Positions 1-8,162 of a DNA stretch of 64,000 nt are shown piece by piece. A program made the position numbers and the translations under genes. Origin of the DNA: Planktothrix sp. PCC 11201. GTDB taxonomy: Bacteria > Cyanobacteriota > Cyanobacteriia > Cyanobacteriales > Microcoleaceae. A model generated the notes under the pieces. The model saw only the letters and a list, made by a program, of their open reading frames with translations, was not told where the DNA came from and did not search any database. Where the stretch lies: the NCBI RefSeq assembly GCF_900009135.1, contig NZ_LT797701.1, positions 828,630 through 892,629 on the forward strand, read 5' to 3'. How positions within the stretch are numbered: position 1 is the stretch's first letter; every line of letters starts with the position of its first letter.

Positions 1-1
1 C

Positions 2-1825
2 TCTCGTTCTTCAGGAAAAGCATCGGCGAGTCAAGGATTTTTTAATTTAGATACATTAATTCAATATCAATATTCCCTATCCATTGGCGGTGAAGTTGTT
101 ACACCCAAAGAATGGGAACAACTTGTTAATGCTAAAACACCTCTGATTCAATTTCGGGGTCAGTGGATGGAATTAGGAACACAGAAAATGCAGCAGATGC
201 TGGAATTTTGGCAAAAACACACCGAAGAACAACCGGAAATCAAGCTGTTAGATTTCGTCAAAATGTCGGCTTCCTTAGAAGATGAATTAGAAATCGAACA
301 TGACTCAATGATATCTGATTTGATGGGGAAATTGCAAGATAAAAGTCAACTTACGATGGTGGGTGATATTCCCCTATTGCAAGGAACGTTAAGGGATTAT
401 CAAAAACGGGGAGTATCCTGGTTACAATACTTAGAAAATTTAGGGTTGAATGGCTGTTTAGCGGATGATATGGGATTAGGAAAATCCGTTCAGGTGATTG
501 CTCGATTAGTTCAGGAAAAAGAAACAACAGATTCTACTTTACCCACGTTATTAATAGCACCCACTTCAGTCATTGGGAATTGGCAAAAAGAGATTGAAAA
601 GTTTGCACCCCATTTGCAAGCTATTATACATCATGGTAGCGGTCGAATTCAAGAGCTAGAAGCCTTTAAATCGACTTGTCTTAACTGTGATGTTGTGATC
701 ACGTCTTTTACCTTAGTTCGTCAAGATGAAAAATTATTCAATCATTTTGAATGGCGACGAATTGTTGTTGATGAAGCTCAAAATATTAAAAATCCTAAAA
801 CCGCTCAAACTCGTGCAATCTTAAAACTTTCGGCGCAATATCGATTAGCTTTAACGGGAACTCCCGTTGAAAATCGTCTCCTAGATCTATGGTCAATCTT
901 TAATTTTTTGAATCCCGGTTATTTGGGAAAAGAAGCTCAATTTCGCAAATCCTTTGAAATTCCTATTCAAAAAGATAATGACCGGATGAAATCTGCAACT
1001 TTAAAGAAATTGGTAGAGCCGTTAATTTTGAGACGAGTGAAGACTGACCCTTTAATTATTAATGATTTACCTGATAAAGTGGAGCAAAAAGTGTATTGTA
1101 ACTTAACCAAAGAGCAAGCATCTCTGTATGAAGCGTTAGTGAAAGATGTGGCTGAAAAAATTAATGAAGTTGAAGGGATTAAACGAAAAGGATTAATTTT
1201 ATCGACGCTGATGAAGTTAAAACAAATTTGTAACCATCCGGCTCAGTTTTTACAGGATGGAAGTGAATTTTCGGCGGCGCGATCGCAGAAATTACAACGA
1301 TTAGCAGATATGGCAGAAGAAGCTATTTCCGAAGGAGAAAGTTTATTAGTTTTTAGCCAGTTTACAGAAGTTTGTGATGGTTTAGAACGACATTTTAAAC
1401 ATCATTATCATTATAATACCTATTATATTCATGGGGGTACAAATCGCACGAAACGCGAACAAATGATTACTCAATTCCAAAATCCTGAAACCGAACCTTC
1501 TGTCTTTATTCTCTCTTTGAAAGCCGGAGGTGTGGGAATTACTTTAACCAAAGCAAATCATGTATTTCACTTTGATCGCTGGTGGAATCCGGCGGTGGAG
1601 GATCAAGCAACGGATCGAGCTTTTCGGATTGGTCAAACTAAAAATGTATTTGTTCATAAATTTGTGGCTTTGGGAACTTTAGAAGAAAAAATTGACCAGA
1701 TGATAGAAGATAAGAAAAAACTTTCTTCTCAGGTTATTGGTAGTGATGAATCCTGGTTAACGGAATTAGATAATGAAGCGTTTAAACAGCTTATTCAATT
1801 GAATAAGGTCGCTTTATTGGAGTAG
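2..1825 (+). CDS. SNF2-family DEAD/DEAH helicase, 5' end outside window
   Basis: The frame is open from the window edge through the first in-frame ATG (167), so the start lies upstream and this is the C-terminal part of a larger protein. Seen in order after residue 1 of the ATG at 167: Walker A in DDMGLGKS (about residue 100), Walker B box VVDEAQN, motif III LTGTPVENRL, then the helicase C half with IHGGTN, LSLKAGGVGITL and the arginine motif DRAFRIGQ. These are the SNF2/Rad54 ATPase motifs. Family knowledge: such proteins are dsDNA translocases that remodel protein-DNA or polymerase complexes; the bacterial role is often unknown. A SWIM protein starts 36 bp downstream, so the two probably form an operon. 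Confident on family, not on role. Confidence 0.95.
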   Translation, partial: SRSSGKASASQGFFNLDTLIQYQYSLSIGGEVVTPKEWEQLVNAKTPLIQFRGQWMELGTQKMQQMLEFWQKHTEEQPEIKLLDFVKMSASLEDELEIEHDSMISDLMGKLQDKSQLTMVGDIPLLQGTLRDYQKRGVSWLQYLENLGLNGCLADDMGLGKSVQVIARLVQEKETTDSTLPTLLIAPTSVIGNWQKEIEKFAPHLQAIIHHGSGRIQELEAFKSTCLNCDVVITSFTLVRQDEKLFNHFEWRRIVVDEAQNIKNPKTAQTRAILKLSAQYRLALTGTPVENRLLDLWSIFNFLNPGYLGKEAQFRKSFEIPIQKDNDRMKSATLKKLVEPLILRRVKTDPLIINDLPDKVEQKVYCNLTKEQASLYEALVKDVAEKINEVEGIKRKGLILSTLMKLKQICNHPAQFLQDGSEFSAARSQKLQRLADMAEEAISEGESLLVFSQFTEVCDGLERHFKHHYHYNTYYIHGGTNRTKREQMITQFQNPETEPSVFILSLKAGGVGITLTKANHVFHFDRWWNPAVEDQATDRAFRIGQTKNVFVHKFVALGTLEEKIDQMIEDKKKLSSQVIGSDESWLTELDNEAFKQLIQLNKVALLE

Positions 1826-1861
1826 TTAATTTTGTCGTATTTAAAAGGAGTATGATCTATT

Positions 1862-2701
1862 ATGGCTCAATTTAGTCGGACTTGGTGGGGAAAACAATTT
1901 ATTGAAGCATTAGAAGCTTTTAGCGACCCGGCACGCTTGGGTCGAGGACGTTCTTATGCAAGGAATGGTAAGATTCTCAAGTCGAGTATTGATCAGAATC
2001 GAATTACGGCAACGGTTAAAGGTTCAATTAATCCCTACTTTGGGGTTTATAAGGAACCTCGATATGATACGACTATTGAAATTACACCGATTAGTTCTAG
2101 TGATTGGTCGAAAGCGATTCAACATTTGTCTTCAAAAGCAAGTTTTGTATCTAAGTTATTAATGAATGAAGTTCCTGATAATATTGAGGATGTGTTTTCA
2201 GAGTTAGGTTTACATTTACTTCCCCAAAGCGAAAAAGATTTTAAAACGACTTGTTCTTGTCCAGATTGGTCAAATCCTTGTAAACATATTGCGGGGGTTT
2301 ATTATTTAGTAGCATCCCAATTAGATGATGATCCTTTTTTGCTTTTTCAATTGAGGGGTTTATCTAAAGATGTCCTCAAAGCTGAGTTATCTCAATCTCC
2401 TTTAGGGAAGATTTTATCTCAAGAATTGACAACCCAGGAAGTTTCTGTACAACCTTCAACATCTTTCTATACAACTGTTGAAACAGAAGGCGTACCAGAG
2501 AAAATGAGTGCGCGAGAGTTTTGGTTAGGAACCCATCGACTTCCTCAAGTGGTTGAAGAACCATCTTCTGTGAGTTTACCTGCTATTTTAATTAAAAAAC
2601 AAGGAGATTTTCCGGCTTTTTGGAAGAAAGAACATTCTTTTATTCAGGTTATGGAGGAGTTTTATGAACGAGTTAAAACTAAAAATAAGAACTTGATTTA
2701 G
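1862..2701 (+). CDS. SWIM zinc-finger protein, partner of the SNF2 helicase
   Basis: 279 residues. A SWIM motif (CxCx(n)CxH) is visible as C131, C133, C140 and H142 in the segment CSCPDWSNPCKH, followed by a hydrophobic helix. This zinc fold binds DNA or protein. The rest has no domain I can name; the N-terminal WWGKQFIEAL segment is typical of cyanobacterial SWIM proteins found beside SNF2 helicases. An AGGAG-like site lies about 8 nt before the ATG. Co-orientation and the 36-bp gap indicate an operon with the helicase, so it probably acts as its accessory factor (inference). Confidence 0.9.
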   Translation: MAQFSRTWWGKQFIEALEAFSDPARLGRGRSYARNGKILKSSIDQNRITATVKGSINPYFGVYKEPRYDTTIEITPISSSDWSKAIQHLSSKASFVSKLLMNEVPDNIEDVFSELGLHLLPQSEKDFKTTCSCPDWSNPCKHIAGVYYLVASQLDDDPFLLFQLRGLSKDVLKAELSQSPLGKILSQELTTQEVSVQPSTSFYTTVETEGVPEKMSAREFWLGTHRLPQVVEEPSSVSLPAILIKKQGDFPAFWKKEHSFIQVMEEFYERVKTKNKNLI

Positions 2702-2719
2702 CTTAGAAACGAAAAACTT

Positions 2720-3067
2720 TTAGCCCACAGCATAGTCGCTCATTTCCCGCATGAAAGGAGGATAAAAACCTAACACAATATCTTGTTTTGGTACGCCCAA
2801 ATCGACTAAATCTGCCGCAATATCATGTTCCGTTGAATTGTAAAAAATCCAGATTTTCTCATGCCGAATATCCAGATGTATTATACAATGATGTACCCAG
2901 CGCTTATGCTGCCAACCTAGATGCACAATTTGATAATGATTTCGCTGCGTATCAAAAATAGTCTCCACCTCAAAATCCCCATAAGCGGGCTTAAATTCTG
3001 CGTAACCCATCAACAATTGCTGCACAATTTGCTGATAATTCGTTAATTTATCCGTTACTCCTTCCAT
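2720..3067 (-). CDS. xisI: XisI-like protein
   Basis: 115 residues, the usual length of the XisI family (fdxN element excision controlling factor). Conserved features seen: the start TDKLTNYQQIVQQLL, the central block YQIVHLGWQ followed by RWVHHCIIHLDI, and the tail DIVLGFYPPFMREMSDYAVG. In Anabaena XisI acts with XisH and the recombinase XisF on the fdxN element, but xisH/xisI pairs are widespread in cyanobacteria without such an element and their general role is unclear. Its ATG overlaps the stop codon of an xisH remnant, so the pair was once translationally coupled. With xisH broken this copy may be non-functional. Confidence 0.9.
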   Translation of the reverse strand: MEGVTDKLTNYQQIVQQLLMGYAEFKPAYGDFEVETIFDTQRNHYQIVHLGWQHKRWVHHCIIHLDIRHEKIWIFYNSTEHDIAADLVDLGVPKQDIVLGFYPPFMREMSDYAVG

Positions 3068-3177
3068 CGTGAAATTTGCTCCAATTCAATATCGTAAACC
3101 ATTATTTTTACGGAATTTTCTTGCAGCATTGAGGCGGGAAAATCAAGTTGAAAGAAGTTGTTATAGACAGGACTCAT
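3055..3177 (-). pseudogene. xisH: xisH remnant (C-terminal fragment)
   Basis: Minus-strand translation upstream of xisI gives about 40 residues containing VYNNFFQLDFPASMLQ then VKIMVYDIELEQISRW and a stop at 3055-3057. This resembles the last part of XisH, where an 'IKLLVYD...IxxW' strand ends the protein. The fragment overlaps the xisI start by 13 nt, the usual xisH-xisI arrangement. Upstream, the frame is closed by a stop within the palindrome at 3172-3207, and no N-terminal part was found. The gene is therefore truncated. The identification rests on a short match from memory plus gene order. Confidence 0.6.
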
Positions 3178-3207
3178 TAGTACGCTATATGTAGCGTACT
3201 AATGAGT
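3172..3207. repeat. Perfect inverted repeat, 16-bp arms
   Basis: ACTCATTAGTACGCTA and its exact reverse complement are separated by 4 nt. The structure sits at the breakpoint of the xisH remnant and could be the end of a small palindromic repeat that disrupted the gene. A related core (ACGCTATATATAGC) recurs near 3410. Confidence 0.85.
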
Positions 3208-3617
3208 TAGCGATGCCGACAGGCGGCGGTACTGCCATCGCCACAGCATTTGGTATTTTAAATTTAATTATGACCACCTACTTAGGACATTCTTGAAAGC
3301 TAAAAGCTGCTCACAGTAAGTATTTACCTATTGCCTATTGCCCATTGCCTATTCCCTATTGCCTCTTGCTATATTATCATTGGTATGCGATCGCCTACTT
3401 TTGACACGCTATATATAGCCTGCTTGCGTAAGTTCTGTATAGTGAGCTTGCTAAATCCTCCGTGAGGACACTACCCTAAAATTCTATGTGGGATAATGGA
3501 AAAAGATGTCCTAAAATTAACGCGGAGAAAGTATTCAATGAAGATCCTTTTGAAAAACTTCCACCTGGTCTTCAGTTCAGGTGAAGCTATAATTTTCTTA
3601 AGGGCACAGAGGTACAA
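3208..3617. other. Non-coding stretch with short tandem repeats
   Basis: About 410 bp without a credible gene. It contains a degenerate heptamer run of the TTGCCTA/TTGCCCA type (about 3324-3370), a HIP1 octamer near 3388, and palindromic fragments near 3410-3440. The only open frame (3496-3690) overlaps the antitoxin gene in another frame and looks spurious. The region probably holds the toxin-antitoxin promoter, but no clear -35/-10 pair was found. Confidence 0.6.
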
Positions 3618-3623
3618 TTGGCT

Positions 3624-3824
3624 ATGTCAAATCTTGAGCAAATTGAAACAGCAATTCTTTCATTGCCATCCAGTGAGTTTGATCAGTTAAGGTTGTGGTT
3701 CCTTGATTTAGACTACGAACGCTGGGATAAACAGATAGAGCAAGATATTGAAGACGGTAAATTAGAGGCACTTGCTCAGGAAGCGCTCGCTGAGTTTGAG
3801 GCGGGTCATTGCCGAGAAATTTGA
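3624..3824 (+). CDS. Type II antitoxin-like small protein
   Basis: 66 residues starting at the ATG of MSNLEQIETAILSLPSSEF. A TTG two codons earlier is possible but less likely. The acidic, helical sequence with LDLDYERWDKQIEQDIEDGKL resembles the small cyanobacterial antitoxins encoded ahead of ParE/RelE-like toxins. Its TGA overlaps the ATG of the next gene in TGATG, which implies coupled translation. Function is inferred from size, composition and pairing; the DNA-binding fold is not recognisable by eye. Confidence 0.7.
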   Translation: MSNLEQIETAILSLPSSEFDQLRLWFLDLDYERWDKQIEQDIEDGKLEALAQEALAEFEAGHCREI

Positions 3825-4084
3825 TGCACTATACAACCCGGAAGTTTTGGCAATACTACGACACATTATCTGAAAGTGTTCAACGAACGGCAGATGAGTG
3901 TTACGAGTTGCTTAGAGTTGACCCCGCCCATCCATCTTTGCATTTCAAGAAGTTGGGCAAGAAGTATTGGTCAGTTCGGGCAGGGTTAAGTTATCGAGCT
4001 TTGGGTGTTGAAGTCGAGAATGGTATTTCTTGGTTCTGGATTGGAACCCATGCAGAATATGACAAGTTGATTGGCAAGTTATAG
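3824..4084 (+). CDS. ParE/RelE-like toxin
   Basis: 86 residues from the ATG in TGATG; a TTG at 3809 would add five residues inside the antitoxin gene. The sequence has the RelE/ParE fold pattern: an N-terminal helix (TRKFWQYYDTLSESVQ), then LHFKKLGKKYWSVRAGLSYRAL and a C-terminal WFWIGTHAEYDKLI strand-helix. Family members cleave mRNA at the ribosome or poison gyrase; which applies cannot be told here. It forms an overlapping pair with the upstream antitoxin-like gene. Confidence 0.8.
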   Translation: MHYTTRKFWQYYDTLSESVQRTADECYELLRVDPAHPSLHFKKLGKKYWSVRAGLSYRALGVEVENGISWFWIGTHAEYDKLIGKL

Positions 4085-4179
4085 CATGGCATAACTATTC
4101 AAATGCGGCGGACAGCCCAACAATAAGTTAGTTATTAAGGACAATTGCCATACCCTAGTAGTGAGCCCTTCACGCCTCT

Positions 4180-4206
4180 TTAGGATGCGCTTAAGCGCAA
4201 CAACGG
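4180..4206 (-). repeat. Dispersed repeat supplying a gene's 3' end
   Basis: On the minus strand CCGTTGTTGCGCTTAAGCGC matches the repeats at 10743 and 54412. Here it encodes the last residues (LLRLSAS) and stop of the WD40 kinase just after the final blade's IKIW motif. Confidence 0.7.
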
Positions 4207-6153
4207 ACGCCATATTTTAATTGTTCCGTCTTGACTCCCGCTAACTATTGTTTGATTATCGGGACTAATGGCAATGGAATAAACAATACCCCTATGTCCG
4301 GTTAATGTACAAATTTCTTCTCCTGTTTCTATCTCCCATAGTTTAATGGTTTGGTCTTCACTCCCACTGACTAATATTTTATTGTCTGAAGTAATAGCAA
4401 CAGAATGTACACTTCCTGTATGCCCTTCTAAAGTTCTAATTAGATTTCCCGTTGCAGGTTGCCACAATATAATCGTATTATCTTCACTTCCACTTGCTAA
4501 AATTTGACTATCAGAACTAAAAGCAAGTGACAAAAAACGATAAGAAGTTTCAGGAATTTCAAGCTCACGGGTGGTTTGGCCAGTATTTATATGAGCAATA
4601 ATAATACTGCCTTTCGGATGTTCATAGGCAAAGAAAGGGCTATTAGGAGCAAAAGTAACTGCATTAATTCTTAATCCAACTGCAACTTTGTGTCCTCCAG
4701 GATCTATAATTTGGTTAGTATCTATATTTTTAATCATAACCCAAACAAGATACGATTTTCTATGATAAATACAAGGAATGGCAACAATATTTTTATCGGG
4801 ATGAATAGCTATACAGTGACGTTTCGACTTCCATTGATCAATAATAGATAGTTCTTCTCCTGTTTCTAAATTCCATAGTCGCACTGTTCCATCACAACTT
4901 CCACTAACAATCATTTTACCATCATAATTAATAGCAATTGATCTGACTTCTCCAGTATGTCCTATTAACGTTTTCTCTAATTCTCCTGTTTCTAAATTCC
5001 AAATTTTTATGGTTTGGTCTTCACTACAACTCACAATATTTTTACCATCAGGAGTAATAGCAACTCCATAAATTACCCAAGTATGACCAATTAATGTTTT
5101 AACACATTCCCACTTTTGAGCTTGATTTTTCAAAGGTAGTGCAAGGGTCTCGCTTTCTAATATCTCTAAATTATTATTGTCTAATATATCTAAATTATCA
5201 ATTGCTAATTCTTCCCTAAAATTAGATAAAGAATTGTTTAAATCCGTTAAAATATCCCTCGCTGACTGATAGCGTCGTTTAATGGCACTTTCAATCATTT
5301 TATCCAAAATCAACCCTAATTCCTCACTGACTGGATGTTTTAAATGTTCTCGCCAAACCCAAATACCCTCCTCATCATCAAACAAATCTATCGGTTCCAC
5401 TTGGGTTAATAAATGCAGACAAGTCACGCCCAAACTATAAATATCACTGGCAAAAATACCCTTTCCCTTCGCTTGTTCGGGGGCAATATAATCAGAAGTC
5501 CCAATAATTGTTCCGGTGACGGTAAATGCGGTTTTTTGGGTAAATTTAGCTGAACCAAAATCGACTAAAACAAACTTTCCGTTAGGACGACGAATAATAT
5601 TAGCGGGTTTAATATCCCTGTGAATCACATTTTTATGATGGATAAAATCTAATAAAGGAAGTAAACAGATTAAAAGATATTGAATCTGAGTTGAATTAAA
5701 TGCTCCTTCCTGCACTAGAATTTTGGCTAAATTTTCCCCTTCGATGAATTCTTGGATTAAATATTGTTGTTGATTAATCGTAATATAAGCTAAAAGCTCA
5801 GGAATGTGAGGGTGTTTCCCTAATTCATCTAACCTAATAGCCTCCTGTGCAAATAATTCCGATGCTTTTTGCCAGGTATCAGCATCTTGAGATTGGGGAA
5901 AAAATTGTTTGATGACACAGCGCGGTTTAGACGGTTTATCCTCATCCACGGCTAAAAATGTTTTACCAAATCCCCCTTGTCCAATGATATCTATAGCTTG
6001 ATATCGGTCTTTTAACCACAGTTGATTCCCACAGGTTAAACAAAATTGACTTTGAGCGGGATTATAGGGTTTAGCACATTGGGGATTCAAACAATAGGCC
6101 TTGACACTCTCACCGTTAGGCGGCTGTAACGGGAGATTCTTGCTTAATGACAC
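4180..6153 (-). CDS. Ser/Thr protein kinase with zinc ribbon and WD40 repeats
   Basis: 657 residues. Order: a four-cysteine ribbon (C21, C26, C38, C41); a Pkn2-type kinase domain (about 50-320) with glycine loop GQGGFGKT, HRDIKPANII, DFGSAKF and a GTSDYIAPEQ activation segment; a linker; then about six WD40 blades (about 350-650) with GHT...D...IKIW motifs. Family knowledge: soluble cyanobacterial kinases whose propeller binds partners. Catalytic residues look intact. The start is odd: the GTG overlaps the tnpB stop region by 10 bp, and the first 17-18 codons lie in the right end of the tnpB element. Homologues normally begin just before YCLNP, so the native start was probably lost and replaced. 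Expression may now depend on tnpB transcription. Confidence 0.93.
   Translation of the reverse strand: MSLSKNLPLQPPNGESVKAYCLNPQCAKPYNPAQSQFCLTCGNQLWLKDRYQAIDIIGQGGFGKTFLAVDEDKPSKPRCVIKQFFPQSQDADTWQKASELFAQEAIRLDELGKHPHIPELLAYITINQQQYLIQEFIEGENLAKILVQEGAFNSTQIQYLLICLLPLLDFIHHKNVIHRDIKPANIIRRPNGKFVLVDFGSAKFTQKTAFTVTGTIIGTSDYIAPEQAKGKGIFASDIYSLGVTCLHLLTQVEPIDLFDDEEGIWVWREHLKHPVSEELGLILDKMIESAIKRRYQSARDILTDLNNSLSNFREELAIDNLDILDNNNLEILESETLALPLKNQAQKWECVKTLIGHTWVIYGVAITPDGKNIVSCSEDQTIKIWNLETGELEKTLIGHTGEVRSIAINYDGKMIVSGSCDGTVRLWNLETGEELSIIDQWKSKRHCIAIHPDKNIVAIPCIYHRKSYLVWVMIKNIDTNQIIDPGGHKVAVGLRINAVTFAPNSPFFAYEHPKGSIIIAHINTGQTTRELEIPETSYRFLSLAFSSDSQILASGSEDNTIILWQPATGNLIRTLEGHTGSVHSVAITSDNKILVSGSEDQTIKLWEIETGEEICTLTGHRGIVYSIAISPDNQTIVSGSQDGTIKIWRPLLRLSAS
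6101..6136 (-). repeat. Right-end hairpin of the tnpB element
   Basis: On the minus strand GAGA-CCGTTA arms surround an 8-nt loop (CAGCCGCC in tnpB orientation), with one bulged base on the tip side, followed by GAGAGTGTCAA. The stem CCGTTA/TAACGG extends by TCTC/GAGA. A subterminal hairpin ending in GTGTCAA is, to my knowledge, a frequent right end of cyanobacterial tnpB elements. In this family the same DNA forms the 3' part of the TnpB guide (omega) RNA, with the guide starting just outside at 6100. Confidence 0.65.
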
Positions 6154-7385
6154 TTAACTAGCTCAAACAGTGTTAACTGTTCAAACCCCGCCAGTACGTC
6201 TGACCCGATTAAGGGTACTTCACAAGCATTTTCACTCACGGTATGTCCTACCGCAATTAAGCCTCTATTTCTAATTACTTTGGCACTAGCTATGTCTCTT
6301 TGTTCTGTATGACCACAATACTGACAATTATGCACTCTTTCACTTAACTGCTTTTTGCCAGTATGTTTTCCACAATTAGGACATTCTTGAGATGTACCAT
6401 TTTTATCTACTTTTAGATAAAATCCATCTCTTTTCCAGCAGACATAAGGTAACACCTGATTCATAAATCCACCTATCCCTGAGTCTAAAGATGGCTTTCT
6501 CACAATCCCACGACTCCAAGATGTGTAATTGATGTCCTCTATGAATATATTTTCTCCTAAGTCACACAGATTATGAGCTAGTTTAAAGTGCCAATTTTTC
6601 CTTGTATTAGATACTTTTTCATGTAATCTTCCGATTTTGTTTTGCAATTTTAACCAATTGTTTGACCCCTTATTTTTATGTTTTAAGCGTCTTTGTAGCG
6701 ATTTCAGCTGACTCTGTGCCTTTAACAAAAACTTCGGTGCTTTGATTAATTCGCCTGTACTTGTTGCCAGAAATGATTCAATACCCGCATCTAGTCCTAA
6801 ACTGGTCTTGCCTATTGGTATATCAGGACATACCTCTTGTGACTGAAACACAATTAGTAAATAATATCCACTCGCTTTTTTTACAATCCGAGCTTGCTTC
6901 GGCACAAAACCTGTGGGATATTCCCTTGATTGTCTAATCTTTAACCAGCCTAATTGTGGTAGTTTTACCTTGCCTATTGCTAAACAATTTTTTAACATAG
7001 CCGGAAAAACAAAACTACGCATTTTCTTTTTATATCGTGGAAAACCACGACCTTGAGATTTCATATCAGTAAAGGCTTTATCTAATGTTTTCAACGTTTG
7101 TTGTAACACTTGAGCATTAACTGACTTTAAATCCTGATTTTTTTGTTTGGCTATGGTTAAATTCTTGGCTTGTACATTGTAATTGGGGTAAGGCTGGTCA
7201 GCCGGTATAATGAACTCTGACACAAGCGAACAACTATTAATAGGTGATTTTCTACTGCGTAACCAGTGCTTACGTTCAGCCAAGGCGTAGTTATAAACAG
7301 ATCGGCAGACATCTAAGATATGCTCTATCTCTAACTCTTGCCGTCTGTTTAAATCTAACCTGAACTGATAAGTAAGATTAATCAC
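6144..7385 (-). CDS. tnpB: TnpB RNA-guided nuclease (IS200/IS605 OrfB)
   Basis: 413 residues, normal for TnpB. RuvC-I is at GLDAGIESF (D199), RuvC-II at IFIEDINY (E283) and RuvC-III at QRDIASAK (D364). A zinc ribbon lies between II and III (C335, C338, C354, C357). All key residues are present. Family knowledge: TnpB uses an omegaRNA made from the element's right end to cut DNA beside a transposon-adjacent motif, helping the element persist; it is the ancestor of Cas12. The start is a GTG, about 38 nt from a good promoter. The 3' end overlaps the downstream kinase by 10 bp. Likely active. Confidence 0.95.
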   Translation of the reverse strand: MINLTYQFRLDLNRRQELEIEHILDVCRSVYNYALAERKHWLRSRKSPINSCSLVSEFIIPADQPYPNYNVQAKNLTIAKQKNQDLKSVNAQVLQQTLKTLDKAFTDMKSQGRGFPRYKKKMRSFVFPAMLKNCLAIGKVKLPQLGWLKIRQSREYPTGFVPKQARIVKKASGYYLLIVFQSQEVCPDIPIGKTSLGLDAGIESFLATSTGELIKAPKFLLKAQSQLKSLQRRLKHKNKGSNNWLKLQNKIGRLHEKVSNTRKNWHFKLAHNLCDLGENIFIEDINYTSWSRGIVRKPSLDSGIGGFMNQVLPYVCWKRDGFYLKVDKNGTSQECPNCGKHTGKKQLSERVHNCQYCGHTEQRDIASAKVIRNRGLIAVGHTVSENACEVPLIGSDVLAGFEQLTLFELVKCH

Positions 7386-7422
7386 TGGCTTTCATGGATT
7401 TTTTTGTGACATTTATGTATTT

Positions 7423-7451
7423 ATAATAAACTTACTAATTAATCATGTCAA
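7423..7451 (-). promoter_or_regulatory. Predicted sigma70 promoter of tnpB
   Basis: On the minus strand TTGACA (7446-7451) and TATTAT (7423-7428) are spaced by exactly 17 bp. The -10 box ends about 38 nt before the GTG of tnpB. Read-through could also serve the downstream kinase. Confidence 0.65.
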
Positions 7452-7760
7452 GTAATTATCATAAAAATTGACTCAATATCAAGCTAATATGGTTTTGTTA
7501 GTATTAAGTATTCATCTTAACTACAACTTAAACGCTATGTGTAAAACTACTACTCTCCTAAAGAATAAGGTATGGCTTCGCCATGTTTCTATCTGTAATC
7601 GCCCCTTGATTATCTTTCTCTCTTTCTTTGTGTCTTAGTACCTTTGTGGTTATTTTAACACAACAATAGCTGGCAGTGACTCAAAAATAGCCATTGCCAG
7701 TCTAAAGTGTGTACATTCAAATTTAGTCTCAGGATTTAGTTAAAAACAATATCCCTGGGA
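7452..7760. other. Non-coding region between tnpB promoter and cyAbrB
   Basis: No open frame of note. Seen: an ATGGC-TTC-GCCAT mini-hairpin near 7573-7585; a dispersed repeat whose reverse complement reads AACCACAAAGG...AAGACAC (about 7625-7655), also present near 57770; and a CTGGCA/TGCCAG imperfect hairpin (about 7670-7705) that may end cyAbrB transcription. The left end of the tnpB element must lie in or near this stretch. Confidence 0.5.
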
Positions 7761-8162
7761 TTATTCTTCGTCGTCTCCAGCTTCAACTTGTTTGAGGTGA
7801 ATATGCTTACGTCCGAGGGAAATTTCAAACTCATCACCAGCCGTTAAATCCATTTGTTTTGTATAGGCTGCACCAATCAACAAGTTTCCATTTGATTGCA
7901 CACTAATTCTATAACTAGCGGAGCGTCCACCCCGGCCATTTCCTTGTTGTTTGCCATCTAACTCAATTCCCTCAGCATCAATTAGAGCATTGAGGAACTT
8001 CATCATATTGACGCGCTCAACACCATTCTTCGTCAGGGTGTAGTAACCACATTCTCTAGCCTTTTCTTCTTTGCTCAGATGTTCAAGTCCTTTGACTTTA
8101 TCGAGTAAGGCTTCTCCGGTTAGAGGCTGAGGTTGGGGATCAGAACTTTTCTTTTTAACCAT
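7761..8162 (-). CDS. cyAbrB-type transcriptional regulator
   Basis: 133 residues, matching the cyanobacterial AbrB-like family. Seen: PLTGEALLDKVKGL, CGYYTLTKNGVERVNMMKF, then the C-terminal SYRISVQSNGNLLIG and GDEFEISLGRKHIHL, the family's AbrB-type DNA-binding region. Family knowledge: cyAbrB proteins bind DNA with low sequence specificity and control nitrogen, carbon and hydrogenase genes. The MMKFLNALIDAEG block suggests the cyAbrB1 group rather than cyAbrB2, but that rests on memory. Single gene, divergent from the Rrf2 gene. Confidence 0.92.
   Translation of the reverse strand: MVKKKSSDPQPQPLTGEALLDKVKGLEHLSKEEKARECGYYTLTKNGVERVNMMKFLNALIDAEGIELDGKQQGNGRGGRSASYRISVQSNGNLLIGAAYTKQMDLTAGDEFEISLGRKHIHLKQVEAGDDEE

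Larger units (their letters stand above)
6101..7460 (-). mobile_element. IS200/IS605-family tnpB-only element (IS1341-like)
   Basis: The element contains tnpB but no tnpA, so it needs a transposase in trans. The right boundary is set by the hairpin and GTGTCAA tip at 6101. The left boundary is uncertain: the tnpB promoter at 7423-7451 is probably inside, and a small ATGGC/GCCAT hairpin near 7573 is a possible left-end structure. The coordinates given are therefore minimal on the left. Confidence 0.65.

Noticed and set aside
3282-3298. TTAGGACATTCTTGA, identical to a piece of the tnpB zinc-ribbon region near 6377
   Set aside because: The match is about 15 nt and the surrounding translation does not continue as TnpB, so a tnpB relic is not supported.
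3496-3690. 64-codon frame before the antitoxin gene
   Set aside because: It overlaps the antitoxin gene in another frame and has no protein-like features.
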